DNA of 10,008 nucleotides from Terana coerulea (lineage: Eukaryota; Basidiomycota; Agaricomycetes; Polyporales; Phanerochaetaceae): the NCBI GenBank assembly GCA_024811115.1, contig JAKOGH010000215.1, forward strand, positions 1 to 10,008, written 5' to 3'. A model generated the notes under the pieces. That model saw only the letters and a list, made by a program, of their open reading frames with translations. It was not told the DNA's origin and searched no databases. Position 1 is the stretch's first letter, and every line of letters starts with the position of its first letter. The position numbers and the translations under genes were made by a program. This document shows, piece after piece, positions 6,471 through 10,008 of the stretch.

Positions 6471-8531
6471 TTAAACGCTAAACTCCTTCTGCACGAACGG
6501 GTGGCCCGCATCGCGCAACGCGCGCTCGACGAGCTTCATGCCCTCGAGCACTTTCTCCTCTTCGAACCGCTTGCCGACGACTTGCACGGCAAGCGGTAGC
6601 CCGTGCATCGCCGCAGCGTCATACTGCGAGTATATAGCGCGTTCGCAGTCGTTGAGCCGCTGGTAGGTGTCTGTTGAGGTGAAGTCTGGTGGGAGAGCAT
6701 CCAGGGCCTCGTCCACGTACGTCGTGGGGACGACGCCGGCGGGGAGATCGAGCTGTACATATTTACGTTAGTCTCGGACCGACACCAGCTCAATGCCAGC
6801 GCTACTCACGGTGTTGAAGAGGAAGCAGTAGTCTGCAGCAATCAGCGGCACCGCGGCTGCTGCACTTTTGTGCATGGGTGGCAGCGCATGCGGCACAGTG
6901 AGAATAAAATCGATGCCCTGCGTGTGCATCGCCTGAGCCCACCGCTGGCGGTACTCCTCCCTGCGGACAGCGAGCTCACGTTCCTGGGTAACGCTTTGCG
7001 GATGTAGGCACTCTAGTACGTCGGCGTATGCGTCATTGCGCCCGGTCGGAGTGGACGACCAGCGCAAATAGTGTGCTATGAGCCGTTTCGCGAGCAGCGG
7101 CATCCGCGCGGCTTGGAAAATTTGCGTGAGTGCGGCGTTCATGTACTCGCCAGGGGTAAGCGGGTTCAAGATGGAGGAACCTAGACGCAAGGGCCAGTCA
7201 ATGTCATATTTCTACAAGGTTCAATCGGGGTATATAGTACCTCCATCAGCAAAACATAGTGAGAAGCCTATTTTCAGACCTTCTAGTGGGTTAGGCCCCT
7301 CGCTATAGCTTTAATCAGGAGTTATGAGCGTAAACTCTCTTCTGTGCCACTCACAAGTCGACGACTTGATGTCCTTGCGCGTTGAGCGCATCAATAGTGC
7401 ACGACAGTGCGCGTCTACAAGCAGGTGTGGGGGTGATGAGACCTACATACCCATATGTCACCGAGAACGCCGAAAGTTACAATCAAACCAGACGTACCAT
7501 CGTTCCAAAGGATGCCCCACTTGGGTTTCCTGCCGCTCAGCACAAAGTCCACAGAGCGCCACGGGATAGGAGTACACTAGGTGAACCATACGTGACAGCG
7601 TTAAGCACCGGCGCGATCGCCGCCTACAGAGCAAACGTAAAACACGACAAGACGCACCGTGTGGTCGTACTCCCAGGGCTTCATGCCCACCACCCGCTCC
7701 CAAAACTCGCACAGGTCGTCCAAGCGTTTCGCCATCGGCGACGCAGTCTGCACGCCCTCGAGCCCAGGGACGGTCGTGCGGCAGCCCAGCGTGGGGAAGC
7801 GTCCGGCGGAGGCCTTCATGCCGTACACGCCGCACCACGCGGCGGGGATGCGCACGCTCCCGCCGACGTCGGACGCAATCTCGATCGTGCTCCCGCCATA
7901 GGCCAGCAGCGCCGCACCGCCCCCTGTGGACGCGCCGGGCGAGAAGTCCGGGTTGTGTGGATTGCTCGTCTCGCCGAACAGGTCGCTCTTGCATTCGAAC
8001 GCGAGCAGCCCGGCGGGGACGGTCGTCTTGACATGGAGCAGCGCGCCAGCGTCCCTCAGGAGCCGGACGATGGGAGCAGAGGCTATTACGGGCTGATGTG
8101 CGTTTGATACAAATCCTAGGGTGCTGTCGTGCCCTTCCACATCAATTACGTCCTTGAGACTGACAGGGACGCCGGAGAGCGGACGGTTCGGCGCGTAGGA
8201 GGAGAGTGCCTCGTCGAACATGAGGTCCGCGAGACAGTTCGTCGCAGCATGGGCGGACAGACAGCGCTTGCCGTACGCATCCAGAACTGCCTGTGCTGTT
8301 ATCTGCCCGCTGCTACAATTCGCGACGGTTTGCGGCAAGGAGAGACCGAGGATGTGCTTGTCTTTCTCCGTGAGGGATCGGTCATATAGGGGTGCAAGGT
8401 GTTCGACCTTGCTAGCAATGTCCTGTAGCTTCCGCTCACTAAGGGGCTGGGTTAGATCTAGTATGAACACGAAGTATGCGTAATACACACCAAGCAGCAA
8501 GGTGGCCAGAATTAGAGGAGGAGGAGAACAT
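6471..8531 (-). CDS. Amidase-signature family hydrolase with N-terminal membrane anchor (six exons, about 584 aa)
   Basis: Amidase-signature enzymes hydrolyse amide bonds with a Ser/cis-Ser/Lys triad. Exons, in transcription order, are 8531-7658, 7576-7498, 7442-7355, 7302-7241, 7180-6810 and 6752-6471 (stop TAA). Introns are 81, 55, 52, 60 and 57 nt with GT-AG ends, and every junction keeps frame. Counting from the ATG at 8531, the catalytic Lys is about residue 126 (VSLKDV), cis-Ser 201 (GASTGGG) and nucleophile Ser 225 (SDVGGSVRIP). The spacings of 75 and 24 match mammalian FAAH (142/217/241). Residues 7-23 form a hydrophobic segment, so a membrane anchor is likely; with the anchor, a FAAH- or acetamidase-like role is possible, but the substrate is unknown. 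Total length is normal for fungal members. Oddity: the ATG and the rest of exon 1 are in different frames, fitting one extra A at 8512-8513. No in-frame ATG lies nearby, and an in-frame TGA is just upstream. Confidence 0.9.
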
Positions 8532-8577
8532 GGTCAAAAGAGGGTGACACAAGTTGCCGAGAGGTGGAGGCGGACGG

Positions 8578-8583
8578 TATATA
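8578..8583 (-). promoter_or_regulatory. TATA box of the amidase gene
   Basis: TATATA on the minus strand (CCTATATACCG) sits about 47 nt before the ATG at 8531. A C/T-rich stretch separates them. Position and sequence support it as the core promoter, and as support for the ATG at 8531 as the start. Confidence 0.55.
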
Positions 8584-8589
8584 GGAGAC

Positions 8590-9373
8590 CTTAAGACATT
8601 CCGACGAGACAGATCAGTGTGCGTCCATAACAATATGATTGTTGGATCTCTCCGGCTCGCAGATCTGGGCGTCACCATAATTGCTTCCGCCATGGCTCAG
8701 ACGTGCTAACCGCATTGGTCGCTTCCGAGTTCCACTGGGTTCGCATTCCCCGCCCGCAGAAGACGAAACATGCGTTATTACGCAGTATCGCAGCAGTCTA
8801 CGCTGAGCACAAATGCGAGCGAGGAATTGCGACTCATGTGCATGAGCCTGAGGCATTCGTTCAAGCGCTTTCTCGCAGAGACTGTTCCTGTTGTAGACTC
8901 GGATTCGGTAGACTCCAGTTCGACGACGATGGCTCACCTGCTGTAGTATTTTCCAGAATTTAATTCCAATTATTAAAATATAGTCGCTGAAGAGGCTCAT
9001 GAGTTCATTTGTGCCAGAAACAGAAGAGAAGCTCACCAAAGCCTTTCGGCCAGCCCGCTGGTGTGTGCGAGTCGACGGCAGGCACAAAGCACAGACGCTC
9101 CGGAACGCACCGTGACGACGCGTTACCGGGTGATGATCAGCATGTGACACGTGACAGTAACACGACCATAATTAACCTGTTCCCACGGTCACTGGAGTAA
9201 ACGAGTCTAATCCCTCCGTCCACCGTCGCACAGACCTGCTCTATCGAACCTCTGACTATCAACATTGCTATATCTCTCTCGACGCGTGTTTCACTCGACA
9301 TAACGTTGCTGACGAGTATTTCTCATCGAAAATTGTAGAATCATCTCGCTTGACAACTACCACAAAGTACGAC
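8590..9373. other. Divergent intergenic region with E-box and ACGCGT sites
   Basis: This is shared by the amidase (minus) and the right-hand gene (plus). CACGTGAC at 9148-9155 contains a CACGTG E-box in the context bound by Cbf1/Pho4-type bHLH factors. ACGCGT occurs at 9282-9287, just after a CTATATC element (9268-9274) that could be the TATA of the right gene. A 178-codon minus-strand frame (9150-8614) has no domain and overlaps the amidase promoter, so I do not call it a gene. Confidence 0.4.
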
Positions 9374-10008
9374 ATGGCGTACACGGTCCTCTCCTCACCA
9401 ACAACGCCCAGTTCCCACCTGCGCTTCGGCGACTACTCCTACGCGCATGTTCCGGCACACTCCTCGCCCCTCGCGTCTTCCGACGCGGGTGGCTCGTCTC
9501 CGACACGCGCTCCTACCATCTCCATGTCGCGTCGGCGTTCGCAGTACAAGTCGCGCGGAGACTTCGAGTCGCCCACGACAGAGCGCAGGCAGTCCTCGCG
9601 ACGCGCAAGCGCAGCGTCAGGCGGACCCATTCCATTCTCGCTGACGCGAGGTAACTCGACGGTGCCCGTACCAGAGCCAACGAGCACAGTCATGCTCCGG
9701 GAACGGTTCAAGGCGCGGTGCATCGAGCGGGCAAACAAGGACAGGGAGAGGAGGGTAAAGGGAAAGAGGAGAGAAATGGAGTCGAGCAGTGACGGTGGGG
9801 ACGAGTTTATGGATTGTGACGAAGACGAAGACGAAGACGTCGAGGCCATCATAGACGACCCGGTATGCGGCAGGAGAGATCAGTGGCGTGTATTTTTGCT
9901 GACACGGTGTGCTAGTTCTTCCAACGAATAATGTCAAGCTTGAAGCACAAGCAAAATCATTCGTATCGCGTGTTACGCTCAGGATGTTGGCGACTCGTTC
10001 GACCCTGA
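9374..10008 (+). CDS. Unidentified Ser/Arg-rich acidic protein, at window edge
   Basis: I do not recognise a named family. Exon 1 is 9374-9862; then a 53-nt intron (GTATGC donor, CTGAC branch site, TAG acceptor at 9913-9915) leads to exon 2 from 9916. Residues 1-100 are rich in Ser, Pro and Arg. About 105-130 is strongly basic (ERFKARCIERANKDRERRVK), followed by an acidic repeat (DEDEDEDVEAIIDD) encoded by GAAGAC repeats. Exon 2 begins FFQRIMSSLKHKQNHSYRV, a helix-like end. Read straight on, the frame stops at TGA 10006-10008, giving 193 residues. A one-frame shift at about 9971 gives YAQDVGDSFDP, which looks more like real protein and runs off the window. A nuclear role is possible from the basic and acidic tracts but unproven. 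The ATG is chosen because it follows a leader with a CTATATC element. Confidence 0.7.

Noticed and set aside
7219..7231. GGTTCAATCGGGG as a tRNA B box
   Set aside because: No A box or cloverleaf around it, and it lies inside amidase intron 4.
7382..8107. Plus-strand 241-codon frame
   Set aside because: Antisense shadow of the amidase exons, Arg/His/Ala-rich without a domain.
8614..9150. 178-codon minus-strand frame
   Set aside because: No domain or codon bias, and it covers the amidase promoter and the divergent intergenic region.

Overview
The window looks like nuclear DNA from a basidiomycete, probably an Agaricomycete. The genes are short, sit on both strands, and are broken by many 52-81 nt introns with GTGCGY, GTGAGT or GTATGC donors, CTGAC/CTAAC-like branch points and CAG/TAG acceptors. 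Core promoters pair a TATA element with a pyrimidine-rich start region. No bacterial features are present, and I saw no tRNA, rRNA or CRISPR array.

Layout. At 1-947 (+) is the 3' part of an unidentified gene: a Ser/Arg/Pro-rich acidic region followed by two predicted membrane helices, with apparent frameshifts. At 2358-1561 (-) is a six-exon gene for a 165-residue two-CBS-domain protein that no single open frame reveals. It was rebuilt here from splice sites. About 2441-4140 is mostly without a recognisable gene, apart from one codon-biased 83-codon frame on the minus strand (3413-3162). From about 4146 to 5783 lies the most unusual region: a compact plus-strand promoter (two GGGAAACGCC boxes, two ACGCGT boxes, a TATA box, a CT tract) followed by about five diverged tandem units. 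Each unit keeps the same series of three hairpins while the stem bases change in a compensating way, which suggests a structured non-coding RNA. At 8531-6471 (-) is a six-exon amidase-signature hydrolase with the full Lys/cis-Ser/Ser triad and an N-terminal membrane anchor. It has one apparent 1-nt frameshift near its start. At 9374 (+) a Ser/Arg-rich, acidic, unidentified protein starts and runs to the window edge.

The protein genes do not form an obvious pathway. The amidase and the right-hand gene are divergent and share an 842-bp intergenic region. The CBS gene is convergent with the left-hand gene. Several likely single-base frameshifts occur in otherwise conserved reading frames (left gene, amidase start, right gene). 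They may be assembly indels rather than real lesions, because the CBS gene and amidase exons 2-6 are intact.
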